NCBI RefSeq assembly: GCF_009911595.1
Contig: NZ_QWKG01000034.1
Location: 1 to 45,050 of the forward strand
DNA: 45,050 nt
Direction: 5' to 3'
DNA from: Colidextribacter sp. OB.20
Lineage (GTDB): Bacteria; Bacillota; Clostridia; Oscillospirales; Oscillospiraceae
A program made the translations under genes and the position numbers. Below the pieces are notes generated by a model that saw only the letters and a program-made list of their open reading frames with translations, was not told where the DNA came from and made no database searches. This document shows, piece by piece, positions 1 through 7,559 of the stretch. Position 1 is the stretch's first letter; every line of letters begins with the position of its first letter.

Positions 1-137
1 CCGCCGCCCAGGGTGACAGGGGCCACGCCGCCGCACAGGGTGACAGGGGCCACGCCGCCGCACAGGGTGACTGGGGCCACGCCGCCGCACAGGGTGACTG
101 GGGCCACGCCGCCGCACAGGGTGACTGGGGCCACGCC
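1..137 (+). repeat. 27-bp tandem repeat inside a coding region
   Basis: Five GDxGH-encoding units follow at an exact 27-bp step (unit starts near 9, 36, 63, 90, 117); the array runs off the left edge. In frame 3 each unit encodes nine residues, GHAAAQGDR or GHAAAQGDW. The first two visible copies carry AGG (Arg), the next three TGG (Trp). The step is a multiple of three and the frame runs on into the downstream domain, so this is a protein repeat and not an intergenic or CRISPR array. Confidence 0.9.
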
Positions 138-356
138 GAAGTGCATGGAGAACATTCTATTGCGGCTTCATTTGGGATTGACGGAACCGCAATGGCTGAG
201 AAGGTAGGATCATGGATTACGGTCTATGAGTGGGAAAAAATCGATGGAAAATGGGATATCAAGGATGGGAAATGTGCCCTGGTCGACGGCAAGAAGGTCA
301 AGCCGAATGTTCGGTACAAGCTTAAAAACGGCGAATTTGTGGAGGTAGAGGAATGA
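3..356 (+). CDS. Repeat protein, 5' truncated by window edge
   Basis: Partial gene. It begins with about five nine-residue repeats (GHAAAQGDW type) and continues into a C-terminal domain of about 70 residues starting near HGEHSIAASFGIDG. That tail resembles the ends of clostridial phage and prophage proteins of unknown role that carry short Ala/Gly/Asp repeats. The true frame is frame 3: it joins the repeats to the downstream domain without a stop, whereas the open frame 1 reading of the repeats is a shadow. The ATGA at 353-356 couples it to the next gene. No enzymatic motif is visible; a binding or surface role is only a guess. Confidence 0.7.
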   Translation, partial: AAQGDRGHAAAQGDRGHAAAQGDWGHAAAQGDWGHAAAQGDWGHAEVHGEHSIAASFGIDGTAMAEKVGSWITVYEWEKIDGKWDIKDGKCALVDGKKVKPNVRYKLKNGEFVEVEE

Positions 357-529
357 TGCACCCCACCAACCCGACCGGGTATTTCAACGCCCCGGAGCCG
401 CCGCTGGATGAACCGGAGCCTGTATGGGATGAACTATGTCAGGTCTGCGGGTGCAGGCTCAATATTTTCGACCCTGCCCCGTTATGCGGGGTGTGCGCAA
501 GAATTGAGGAGGAAGCAAAATGGCAGTAA
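353..529 (+). CDS. Small zinc-ribbon protein
   Basis: A 58-residue protein starting in the ATGA overlap with the previous stop and ending 10 bases inside the next gene. A proline/glutamate-rich N-terminus is followed by a four-cysteine knuckle, CQVCGC then CGVC about 14 residues later, the layout of a small zinc ribbon. The tight overlaps on both sides place it in the early operon. Function is unknown; similar mini zinc ribbons sit beside phage recombination ATPases. Confidence 0.7.
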   Translation: MMHPTNPTGYFNAPEPPLDEPEPVWDELCQVCGCRLNIFDPAPLCGVCARIEEEAKWQ

Positions 530-1461
530 GAAAACCGAACGAATTGGATTTCTCAAACAAGAAATTTATGATGATTATCAGCGGCGCTCCCGGTTTAGGG
601 AAAACGACCCTTGCTCTTTCCGCGCCGAAGCCGTTCCTGTTTGATACAGACAATGGGATTGCACGGGTAAAGGCGGAGCACCGGGATTCTTTGGTCGGTG
701 TGTCCACTACCACTACTTATGATGAGCTGCTCGAGGACATGCAGAGCCCCGATTACAAGGCCTCTCAGACCATCGTGATTGACACCGGCGGCACCCTCAT
801 CCAACTCATGAAGCCCTGGGCAAAGCGGCAGGACAAGCGGGCCGCTACAAATGGCATGGCTATGTTCGGCGTGATTAAGCAGGAATTTGACCGGCTGTGC
901 GCTCAGATCAGGTCACAGGATTGTAAAAATCTGGTGGTCGTATTCCATACCACCGAGCAGCAGAAGGGCGATACCATACAGACCCGCCTCTCCTGCGAGG
1001 GCTCCGCAAAGGATATTGTTTGGACACCGGCGGACTTTGGAGGCCACATGTTTATTTCAGCAGGGAAACCTGTGATCGGGTTTACGCCAACTGATGAGTA
1101 TTTCGCAAAGGGTTGTTTTGGTATCTCCGGCGAAATACAGGTCCCTGTCCTCCACCCTGGACAGCCGAACGTGTTTTTGACTGATCTGTTTCACTCTGCC
1201 CAGCAGCGGATCAGTGAGGAGGCCCAGGTATACCAGGCTGAACGGGACGCGTATCAAGCTGCTATGTCGGCCGGCAAGGAAATGATTGAGAGGGTGATTG
1301 ACCCGGAAACTGCGCGAGACGCCGCAAAAGATATCACTGACCTGGAGCATGCCTTGACAAGTAAAACGGAGCTGCGGACGTTGTTTATGCGAAGGCTGAA
1401 GGATCAGGGTATCGTCATAAAGAACGGGGCCTATGAGAAGGAAGAGGTTGATCCCACATGA
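520..1461 (+). CDS. AAA/RecA-like phage recombination ATPase (AAA_24, Sak4-like)
   Basis: 313 residues. Walker A GAPGLGKT lies at residues 22-29 and a Walker B-type strand QTIVIDTG near residues 83-90. The order fits the AAA_24 phage nucleotide-binding family related to Sak4, which uses ATP to promote single-strand annealing or exchange during phage recombination. The C-terminal quarter is helical and charged. It overlaps its neighbours by 10 and 4 bases. The next gene is a RecB/Cas4-like nuclease and SSB follows 3 kb later, which makes a recombination set. Family is confident; the exact strand-exchange activity is inferred. Confidence 0.85.
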   Translation: MAVRKPNELDFSNKKFMMIISGAPGLGKTTLALSAPKPFLFDTDNGIARVKAEHRDSLVGVSTTTTYDELLEDMQSPDYKASQTIVIDTGGTLIQLMKPWAKRQDKRAATNGMAMFGVIKQEFDRLCAQIRSQDCKNLVVVFHTTEQQKGDTIQTRLSCEGSAKDIVWTPADFGGHMFISAGKPVIGFTPTDEYFAKGCFGISGEIQVPVLHPGQPNVFLTDLFHSAQQRISEEAQVYQAERDAYQAAMSAGKEMIERVIDPETARDAAKDITDLEHALTSKTELRTLFMRRLKDQGIVIKNGAYEKEEVDPT

Positions 1462-2096
1462 CCTATTGGATGACGCAAAGCCTTCTGTCCGCCTGGATTT
1501 ATTACCTCGGCGCGGAGGAGGAACATGCCGCAACGGCCTGGGATTCATTCCTGTCCACGTTACGGCGGGAGAAAAAGGACCCCACAAAAGCCATGCAGGA
1601 TGGAACGTTGTTTGAGGATATGGTCAACCGTATTGTATCGGGAGCCGGCTTTGACGAGACTGTAAATGAAAAATGGATTCAAGCCGCTATTCGGGTCGCC
1701 AAAAGGTGTGATGGCGGTCTGTCCCAAGTCCCCATTACAGGCAGCTTGTCTGTGGATGGAATGGACTTCTGCCTTTACGGCGTATGCGATTATATCAAGG
1801 CCGGTGTCATCATGGATATTAAAAAGGTTGTCCGCTATGAGTACGGGAAATACCAAAACAGCCCCCAGCACCCCCTGTATCTTCATCTTCTTCCCGAGGC
1901 AAAGCGGTTTGATTATCTGATCTTCGATGGCTCAAATTGCTATGTTGAGACCTATCGCCGAGGTGATTTCCGGCCCATCGCGCAAACGATTGCTGAATTT
2001 ATCCGGTTTTTGACCGATGCCGGAGGTCTGGATATCTACAAAGCATTTTGGAGTATGGATAATGAACGGGAAAGGAAGCGGAGGGCGGCCCAATGA
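1458..2096 (+). CDS. PD-(D/E)XK (Cas4/RecB-like) nuclease
   Basis: 212 residues. Visible motifs: E53 in a helix (LFEDMVNRI), the acidic pair D111 (YGVCDYI) and D120-I-K122, and Q137-x3-Y141 (QHPLY). This is the E, D, DxK, QxxxY series of Cas4/RecB-type nucleases. No four-cysteine iron-sulphur cluster is seen, unlike classical Cas4. It starts in an ATGA overlap with the ATPase gene and ends in one with the HNH gene. It probably resects DNA ends for the annealing ATPase. Confidence 0.75.
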   Translation: MTYWMTQSLLSAWIYYLGAEEEHAATAWDSFLSTLRREKKDPTKAMQDGTLFEDMVNRIVSGAGFDETVNEKWIQAAIRVAKRCDGGLSQVPITGSLSVDGMDFCLYGVCDYIKAGVIMDIKKVVRYEYGKYQNSPQHPLYLHLLPEAKRFDYLIFDGSNCYVETYRRGDFRPIAQTIAEFIRFLTDAGGLDIYKAFWSMDNERERKRRAAQ

Positions 2097-2785
2097 AATC
2101 CCCCATTGATACCGTAAAGGGCCGGATTGTTGGCTACGATGAGCGCACCGGGGACGTGCTCATCCGGGCCCGGTACGAGGACTATTTCACCCTCTGCAAG
2201 CGGGAGTACAAGTCCTGCCTGGTGCAGCTGGTGGACAGCCGCCCCCTCTCTGGCAGGCAGCGCAAGACCTGCTACGCCCTGCTTCGGGAGATATCCAATT
2301 ACACCGGCATGGGGGCCGATCCTACAAAAGAATGGATGAAGCTGAAATTCATTGCGGAGGACTTGAACGAGACTGCGGACAAGATATTCAGCCTGAGCAA
2401 TGCCCCCATGTCCCTGGTGTGCGGCTTTCAGCGGTTCCTGGTGCGGTTCATTCTGGATTGGGATATCCCCTGTTCTTTCCCGCTTCTAAACTTCGTGGAC
2501 GACGTACAGGATTACATCTACGCCTGTCTTATCGCTAAGAAGTGCTGCGTTACGGGACGACCTGCCCAGCTCCACCACGTGGACCGGGTGGGCATGGGCC
2601 GGGACCGTACCGACATCCTTCACGAGGGGCTGGAAGCCCTCCCCCTTTGCCCGGAGCTGCATGAGGAGGCCCACACCATGTCCGATCAGGAGTTTTTCGA
2701 AAAATACCACCTCCCCGGCGGGATTGTGCTGGACAGAACATTGTGCCGCATTTGGCACCTGAAAGCGAGGAATAAAGATGGCTGA
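2093..2785 (+). CDS. HNHc_6-type phage nuclease
   Basis: 230 residues. The C-terminal third carries a beta-beta-metal HNH layout: C152 in CVTG, H161-H162 followed by RVGMGRD, then LPLC with H190 and H194 (ELHEEAH). This matches the putative HNHc nuclease family of Firmicutes phage recombination clusters. The N-terminal half (SGRQRKTCYALLREI) resembles the NinB-like part often fused to it. The likely role is processing branched or single-stranded intermediates with the adjoining ATPase and nuclease. It overlaps both neighbours. Confidence 0.75.
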   Translation: MKSPIDTVKGRIVGYDERTGDVLIRARYEDYFTLCKREYKSCLVQLVDSRPLSGRQRKTCYALLREISNYTGMGADPTKEWMKLKFIAEDLNETADKIFSLSNAPMSLVCGFQRFLVRFILDWDIPCSFPLLNFVDDVQDYIYACLIAKKCCVTGRPAQLHHVDRVGMGRDRTDILHEGLEALPLCPELHEEAHTMSDQEFFEKYHLPGGIVLDRTLCRIWHLKARNKDG

Positions 2786-3035
2786 ATACATTGAAAAGAG
2801 TGAGATTTATCGTCGCTATTTTAATAATGGGTGTGGTGTTGTTAGGTTGCACGTTTCCGACATTGACGTTATTCCCGCCGCCGACGTTGCCCCGGTGGTG
2901 CATGGGCGGTGGATTGATAACGGTATTCCTGGCTCTATGCTGAGTGGCTGCTCAGAATGTGGGTTCACTTGTGGAGCATATAGTTTCAAATACTGCCCCA
3001 ACTGCGGGGCCAAAATGGACAAGGAGGAAGTCTAA
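2778..3035 (+). CDS. Zinc-ribbon protein
   Basis: 85 residues. The core HGRWI is followed by CSECGFTCG and YCPNCGAKMD, a CxxC...CxxC ribbon very common in clostridial phages and prophages. The start overlaps the HNH gene by 8 bases. No enzymatic motif is present. These proteins probably bind nucleic acid or protein, but no function is established. Confidence 0.75.
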   Translation: MAEYIEKSEIYRRYFNNGCGVVRLHVSDIDVIPAADVAPVVHGRWIDNGIPGSMLSGCSECGFTCGAYSFKYCPNCGAKMDKEEV

Positions 3036-3413
3036 ATGGGAATCATGGACGCATTTTCTAAGGAGGATCGCACCGAAATTACGGTCAGCCAGCTTTACGA
3101 ACTGGTCAAAGAGGCCGGGCGCGCCGACTTGTTTCGCAACGGCGTGAAGAACAAAATACCTTATGCCCATATTCTTTGTGTAATAGATGGGGACGCAAGT
3201 GCCCTTGCGGTTGAGAAGCCCACGATTTGGCACGACGCCAAGACCGACCCGCCCAAATCTCCCGGTTTGTATTACGGGAAAAAGGATGATACAAATTCCA
3301 TGTGGCTGTGCAATTACAGGGACGGCAAATGGACGCTTTCAGATAGTTTTACAGCGCAGGAAATGGATGTCATTCTGTGGACCGAATATACGGCGTTTTC
3401 GGAGGATGTCTGA
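3036..3413 (+). CDS. Phage protein with DUF551-like C-terminal part
   Basis: 125 residues, starting directly after the previous stop. An N-terminal helical part (ITVSQLYELVKEAGRADLF) joins a C-terminal part with WHDAKTDPPKSPGLYYG and DVILWTEY, which loosely resembles DUF551 domains. It overlaps the following true DUF551 gene by one base. Function is unknown. Confidence 0.6.
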   Translation: MGIMDAFSKEDRTEITVSQLYELVKEAGRADLFRNGVKNKIPYAHILCVIDGDASALAVEKPTIWHDAKTDPPKSPGLYYGKKDDTNSMWLCNYRDGKWTLSDSFTAQEMDVILWTEYTAFSEDV

Positions 3414-3721
3414 TGGACTGGATTAGTGTAAAGGAGCAAATGCCGGAGCCGGAGGTTGAAGTTCTTGTTCTTACTGTGAACAAAAGCGGTCACAAGATTA
3501 TCACAACCGCTATATATGAGGACGGAAAGGTTTCTACTGATGACAGTATTTGGATTTGGTACGACTTAGATTTTGATTACGACGAAGAAAACGACCAATA
3601 TTTAATTCCAGTTGGCTGGTGGGAATATCGTCATTTTAACCCAGACGAGGTATACAATTGCGATATTGATCTTCCGGTTACTCACTGGATGCCGCTCCCG
3701 ATTCCACCAGAGGAGGTATAA
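3413..3721 (+). CDS. DUF551 domain protein
   Basis: 102 residues from ATG 3413, whose A is shared with the preceding TGA. The N-terminus MDWISVKEQMPEPEVEVL and the C-terminus THWMPLPIPPEE are the two DUF551 signatures. An upstream in-frame ATG at 3377 lies inside the previous gene and is unlikely. DUF551 proteins are small and of unknown function; three are present in this window (also 9494 and 11742). Confidence 0.8.
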   Translation: MDWISVKEQMPEPEVEVLVLTVNKSGHKIITTAIYEDGKVSTDDSIWIWYDLDFDYDEENDQYLIPVGWWEYRHFNPDEVYNCDIDLPVTHWMPLPIPPEEV

Positions 3722-3723
3722 TA

Positions 3724-3879
3724 GTGGACTGGACAACCCTCGACATCAACACCCCCGCTGAGCGGGACGCGGTGTGCCTGGCACTTTTCCACGCCGGGTA
3801 CACCGTCTGGCAACGGCGGCGGAAGGACGGGAACAAGACTGTGATTTACGTTAAGTACGGGAGGAATGGAAATGCGTGA
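3724..3879 (+). CDS. Small protein, GTG start
   Basis: 51 residues, GTG start two bases after the previous stop and just downstream of a GGAGG. It is basic toward the C-terminus (WQRRRKDGNKTVIYVKYG), and N-terminal DWTTLDINTPAERDAV suggests a small helical protein. It overlaps the YopX gene start by 8 bases. Not recognised; the tight spacing and ribosome site support that it is real. Confidence 0.55.
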   Translation: MDWTTLDINTPAERDAVCLALFHAGYTVWQRRRKDGNKTVIYVKYGRNGNA

Positions 3880-4330
3880 AATTCTGTTTCGGGGGAAACA
3901 GGCGAACAACGGAAAATGGGCCTTTGGATACTTATTTGACGATGGGCTTATCGATAGAAAACGAGCCTTTGTTGGCGGGCTGGTCGTGACAGACGCCAAA
4001 GACACCACAAGCGACAGGTATGAGATTAGGATTGTTTTTTATGAGGTTGACCCCGCCACTATCGGCCAGTACACCGGTCTGACCGACAAGAACGGCGTGA
4101 AGATCTTTGAGGGGGATATCATCACTTGCAGACAATATTTAGGTGGGAATTTTGTTGATTACCATATCGAAAAAGGAGATGTCGAAATGAAATTCGGTGC
4201 TTTTGGGTTGCATAGAAAGCAAGGGTATTATAGACCGTTTAAGGATTGGCTTGAAGATTACGAATTTGAGGTCACAGGAAACATCCACGACAACCCAGAA
4301 CTTCTCAGAAAGGAGGATACAAAATGCTGA
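3872..4330 (+). CDS. YopX family protein
   Basis: 152 residues starting MREILFRGKQANNGKWAFGYL, the YopX signature. It also has GQYTGLTDKNGVKIFEGDI and a C-terminal GNIHDNPELL, both typical of the family. ATG 3872 is preferred to ATG 3866 because GGGAGGA at 3859-3865 gives normal spacing only to 3872. YopX proteins occur widely in Firmicutes phages near replication genes; the function is not known. Confidence 0.85.
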   Translation: MREILFRGKQANNGKWAFGYLFDDGLIDRKRAFVGGLVVTDAKDTTSDRYEIRIVFYEVDPATIGQYTGLTDKNGVKIFEGDIITCRQYLGGNFVDYHIEKGDVEMKFGAFGLHRKQGYYRPFKDWLEDYEFEVTGNIHDNPELLRKEDTKC

Positions 4331-4788
4331 ACAAGATTTTCATTATGGGCCGTCTAACCCGGGACCCGGAGCTGCGCCACACCCAGACCGGCGCCTCTGT
4401 TGCCAGCTTCACGCTGGCGGTGGACCGGGACTTTAAGGATAAGCAGACCGGCGAGCGGGCCACGGATTTCATTGACTGCGTGATCTGGCGGCAGACCGCC
4501 GAGTTTGTCAGCCGCTACTTTTCCAAGGGTCGCATGGCCGTGGTGGAGGGCCGCTTGCAGATCAGGGACTGGACCGACAAGGATGGCAACAAGCGCCGTT
4601 CCGCCGAGGTGGTGGCCGACAGCGTCTACTTTGGCGACAGCAAGCGGGAGGGCGGCTCCGGCGGGCAGGAGAGCTATTCCGGCGGCTATGGCGGGTACTC
4701 CGCCCCCGCCGGAGGCTTCCCCGCTCAGCCTGACCCGGATGTACCCTTTGCGGACCTGACCACCGATGACGGAAATCTTCCATTCTAG
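4324..4788 (+). CDS. ssb: Single-stranded DNA-binding protein
   Basis: 154 residues. The OB-fold begins MLNKIFIMGRLTRDPELRHTQ and includes FIDCVIWRQTAEFV. A glycine-rich linker (about residues 105-130) ends in an acidic tail finishing DDGNLPF, the partner-binding tip of bacterial SSB. The protein coats single-stranded DNA and recruits replication and recombination partners. It starts 7 bases inside the YopX gene and precedes the initiator gene. Confidence 0.95.
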   Translation: MLNKIFIMGRLTRDPELRHTQTGASVASFTLAVDRDFKDKQTGERATDFIDCVIWRQTAEFVSRYFSKGRMAVVEGRLQIRDWTDKDGNKRRSAEVVADSVYFGDSKREGGSGGQESYSGGYGGYSAPAGGFPAQPDPDVPFADLTTDDGNLPF

Positions 4789-4796
4789 GTGGAAAT

Positions 4797-5582
4797 ATGA
4801 AGATTACATGGTTTGCCATAGACTGCAACCTGTACACGCACCCCAAAATGCTGAAACTGTCCGCCACATTGAAAACGGATGTGGACACGCTGGTTGGCAA
4901 ACTGGGACGCCTCTGGGCCTGGGCAAAGCTGTCTGGCAACGAGGACGGCAACATAGGGCAGCTTCCAGCCCAGGAGATCGCCGACATCATGCGGTGGAAA
5001 AAGAGCTCCAAAGCTCTGCTGGCCGCTCTGACTGACTGCGGCTTTTTGGATGCATCCGGCAGCGGAAATTTTCTGCACGGGTGGGCGGAATTGAACGGGG
5101 ATTTTACCAAGAAAAAGCGCAAGGATAATGACCGAAAAAAGAAAGCCTTTTCCATGGAAAATCCTGATAAGCTCTCTGGAAATTCCACGGAAATTCCACG
5201 GAAAATTTACGGACATTCCGAGGAAATTCCAGGGACACAGTACAGTACAGTACAAGAGAAAGAAACATCCCCTGACGGGGATGTAAAGAAAGACCCCGCC
5301 GTCGCCGCCGTCATGTCGGCCTACATGGACCGGATCAACCCCAACGTCTCAGAGCAGCTTGTGGCGGAAATGCTGGGATTCATCCAGGTGATGGGGCAGG
5401 AGTGCTGTCTGCGAGCAATTCAGATCGCACAGGATGAACGAAAGACCCAATGGTCCTACGTCCGGGGGATTCTGCGCTCAAAACAGGCCCAGGGGGTGCG
5501 GTGTTTGGCGGATTGGGACGCTATAGAGGCCCAGAGAGAAAAGAAAAAACAGGGGGAGAGCGACGGGTATGAATACCTGTGA
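4797..5582 (+). CDS. Replication initiator, winged helix plus DnaD-like domain
   Basis: 261 residues. The N-terminus (MKITWFAIDCNLYTHPKMLKL, about residues 1-100) is the winged-helix replisome-organiser domain of Firmicutes phages. A basic linker (TKKKRKDNDRKKK) follows. Residues about 165-245 form a DnaD/DnaB_2 domain ending SYVRGILRSKQAQGVRCLADW. It should bind the origin and load the downstream helicase. The linker DNA carries the iteron cluster at 5178-5232, so the gene likely contains its own origin, as in lambda O. It overlaps the helicase gene by 14 bases. Confidence 0.8.
   Translation: MKITWFAIDCNLYTHPKMLKLSATLKTDVDTLVGKLGRLWAWAKLSGNEDGNIGQLPAQEIADIMRWKKSSKALLAALTDCGFLDASGSGNFLHGWAELNGDFTKKKRKDNDRKKKAFSMENPDKLSGNSTEIPRKIYGHSEEIPGTQYSTVQEKETSPDGDVKKDPAVAAVMSAYMDRINPNVSEQLVAEMLGFIQVMGQECCLRAIQIAQDERKTQWSYVRGILRSKQAQGVRCLADWDAIEAQREKKKQGESDGYEYL
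5148..5251 (+). repeat. Putative replication origin: five 11-bp iterons plus palindrome
   Basis: Five directly repeated 11-bp units lie in exact register at 5178, 5189, 5200, 5211 and 5222. The consensus is GGAAATTCCAC; copies 1 and 2 are identical, 3 and 4 degenerate, 5 ends in AG. The GGAANTTCC core is itself palindromic. A perfect 14-bp palindrome TTTTCCATGGAAAA sits at 5148-5161, and three ACAGT copies at 5237-5251. The cluster falls in the linker between the two initiator domains. Location and layout match a phage origin; function is inferred. Confidence 0.7.
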
Positions 5583-6834
5583 CAACGGAGCGATCATGTT
5601 TCTTGAGAGGTTTATTGACCCCAATCAGGCGCCGTTCGGGCTTTGGTGGTGCCAGAACGTGATTGACATGGATCTGATATCTGTCAACGCTGTGTGCAAG
5701 CCGGAATCGTCGCCCTGGAGCGATATTAACGCCTGGATCGACTGGCTGGCTCAGTTTCCGTATATCCTGGTCGCGGTCCCGCCAGGCCCGGCTCAGGACG
5801 AAATTGCCGGGGAGCTTTCCGCCCGGTCGCCGGTCCCGGTGATGATCCCGTCCGACAACGCGTGGTACGGGGCCGGAAGTGTCCGTGAATTGTACGAGAA
5901 TGTGGGGCCTGCCGCAGCGGACAAGCTGCTTCTGGACGCCGAGGAAATCCCTATAGCCGGGCTTTTGAACATTGCCGAGATTGATACGTCGAGGCGGAAG
6001 AACGCCGTCCGGGTTGTGTCCGGGCTGCCAAAGCTGGACAAGGCGGTAGGGGGATTCTCCGGTGGAGCGCTGTCTGTCTGGACAGGCAAACGCGGCGAAG
6101 GAAAGTCCACATTGCTGGGTCAAATCCTGCTGGAGGCGGTCAATCAGAATCATGTGGTTTGCGCCTACTCCGGGGAGCTGCCGAAAGAGGATTTTAAGCT
6201 GGCCCTGTTACAGCAGGCTGCGGGCTATCTCAACGTTGAGCAGGTTCAGGACCCGGCCTCGGACCGAACGATTTACAACGTGAGGCGAGAGGTTGTTCCG
6301 TGGATTAACGAGTGGTGGGATGGACGGCTCTATCTTACAGACATCGGGCGGAAGAACGCCCATGAGGAGGACACGATCCTGAAGCTGTTTGAATACGCCA
6401 ACCGGCGCTATGGGGCGGATGTATTCCTGGTGGATAACATCATGACGGCCCAGCTGCGGGAGGAGGCGAGCCTGGGCTTCTGGAGGGCTCAGTCGGTCTT
6501 TACAGGCCGTCTGGTTGACTTCTGCAAGCGACTGAATGTACATGTCCACCTGGTAGCTCACCCAAGAAAAACAGAGGGGAAGCGTACTCTGGAGGCCGAT
6601 GACGTGGGTGGAAGTGGGGATATCACAAACCGGGCCGATAACGTGTTCAAGGTCGAGCGGGTCACACCGGAGGAGAAGGGCTGCGACGCCCTGGTGACCA
6701 TCATGAAGAACCGGGAGTACGGGGCAAGAGGGACGATCAAACTGGATTTCAACGAGCCGTCCCGGAGGTTTTTCCCTGAGGGCGGAAGCCCGGCGAAACT
6801 GTACAGTTGGGAGATGAAAATGCGCAATGGATAA
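5569..6834 (+). CDS. DnaB/Twinkle-like replicative helicase
   Basis: 421 residues. Walker A GKRGEGKST lies at residues 173-181, preceded by SGLPKLDKAVGGFSGG as in the DnaB C-terminal and gp4/Twinkle family. A Walker B-type strand ADVFLVDN lies near residue 285, and VHLVAHPRK is the conserved histidine strand. The N-terminal about 140 residues (YILVAVPPGPAQDE) look like a reduced TOPRIM-like region rather than a DnaB N-domain. It is expected to unwind DNA at the fork and to be loaded by the DnaD-type protein. A shorter start at ATG 5596 is possible. Confidence 0.8.
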   Translation: MNTCDNGAIMFLERFIDPNQAPFGLWWCQNVIDMDLISVNAVCKPESSPWSDINAWIDWLAQFPYILVAVPPGPAQDEIAGELSARSPVPVMIPSDNAWYGAGSVRELYENVGPAAADKLLLDAEEIPIAGLLNIAEIDTSRRKNAVRVVSGLPKLDKAVGGFSGGALSVWTGKRGEGKSTLLGQILLEAVNQNHVVCAYSGELPKEDFKLALLQQAAGYLNVEQVQDPASDRTIYNVRREVVPWINEWWDGRLYLTDIGRKNAHEEDTILKLFEYANRRYGADVFLVDNIMTAQLREEASLGFWRAQSVFTGRLVDFCKRLNVHVHLVAHPRKTEGKRTLEADDVGGSGDITNRADNVFKVERVTPEEKGCDALVTIMKNREYGARGTIKLDFNEPSRRFFPEGGSPAKLYSWEMKMRNG

Positions 6835-7360
6835 AGATCGAATTATCGCTCTGGTAGAGGCTGAGATCATGCGGAAACTGAACCGGGCGAAGCTGTGTGG
6901 AATCGCAGAAGTGGCCGAACATTTGGAAGTGGCCGACGCTCTCGCCGCCGCTTTGGATGCCTACGGGCGGACACCGGACTGGACAGCGGCGAAAAGGCTG
7001 GTCCTGCCTATGACACTGCCCGGATTGAACGATTACATAACAGCGGAGCGCTCCCACCGGCAGAGTGGCGCGGCCATGAAGCGAAAGTGGCAGCGGGATG
7101 TGGCGCTGGTCATGCGGCGGCAGCTGCGCCAGCCACTGCGGGAACCGGTGATTATGCGGTACACCTGGGTGGAAAAGAACCAATGCAGAGATAAAGACAA
7201 CATATCCAGCTTTGGCAGGAAGGTTATACAGGACGCTCTTGTGAAGGACCTGAAAGTCTTGAGGAATGACGGATGGTCTAATATTGACAGCTTCTCAGAC
7301 CGCTTTATAGTGGACAAGCCCCGTCCCAGGGTGGAAATTGAGATTTTGGAGGCGAAATAA
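6827..7360 (+). CDS. rusA: RusA-like Holliday junction resolvase
   Basis: 177 residues, with its start overlapping the helicase by 8 bases. The RusA signature is in the second half: RDKDNISSFGRKVIQDALVKD followed by WSNIDSFSDRF, giving the conserved aspartates for metal-dependent cleavage. About 60 extra N-terminal residues are helical and not typical of RusA. The enzyme resolves four-way junctions formed by phage recombination, which fits the ATPase/nuclease set upstream. Confidence 0.75.
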   Translation: MDKDRIIALVEAEIMRKLNRAKLCGIAEVAEHLEVADALAAALDAYGRTPDWTAAKRLVLPMTLPGLNDYITAERSHRQSGAAMKRKWQRDVALVMRRQLRQPLREPVIMRYTWVEKNQCRDKDNISSFGRKVIQDALVKDLKVLRNDGWSNIDSFSDRFIVDKPRPRVEIEILEAK

Positions 7361-7361
7361 G

Positions 7362-7547
7362 TTGAAAAACTTTGTATGGGTGCTTTACTCAAAGAAACCT
7401 CCGTTTCTTCCAGTGGCTGTGGCGAACACGGCGAGAGAAATCGGCTTGATTGTCGGAACTACTGAGACAACCGTGACATCCACGTGGAGTAAATATCTGA
7501 ATGGGGTGTATCCATCCAGTAGATTTCATAAGGTCAGAATTGAATAG
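7362..7547 (+). CDS. Small phage protein, TTG start
   Basis: 61 residues from TTG 7362, one base after the RusA stop, with GGAGG at 7348-7352. An ATG at 7338 lies inside rusA without a ribosome site. The motif PVAVANTAREIGLIVGTTETTVTSTWSKYL resembles a short helix-turn-helix seen in many small clostridial phage proteins. A DNA-binding or regulatory role is a guess. Confidence 0.6.
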   Translation: MKNFVWVLYSKKPPFLPVAVANTAREIGLIVGTTETTVTSTWSKYLNGVYPSSRFHKVRIE

Positions 7548-7559
7548 AAAGGGAAAAGC

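Noticed and set aside
1-137. CRISPR array
   Set aside because: The units are 27 bp without spacers and lie in a coding frame.
13-207. Open frame 1 through the tandem repeats (VTGATPPHR units)
   Set aside because: Frame 3 joins the repeats to the downstream conserved domain and its stop; frame 1 ends without any recognisable domain.
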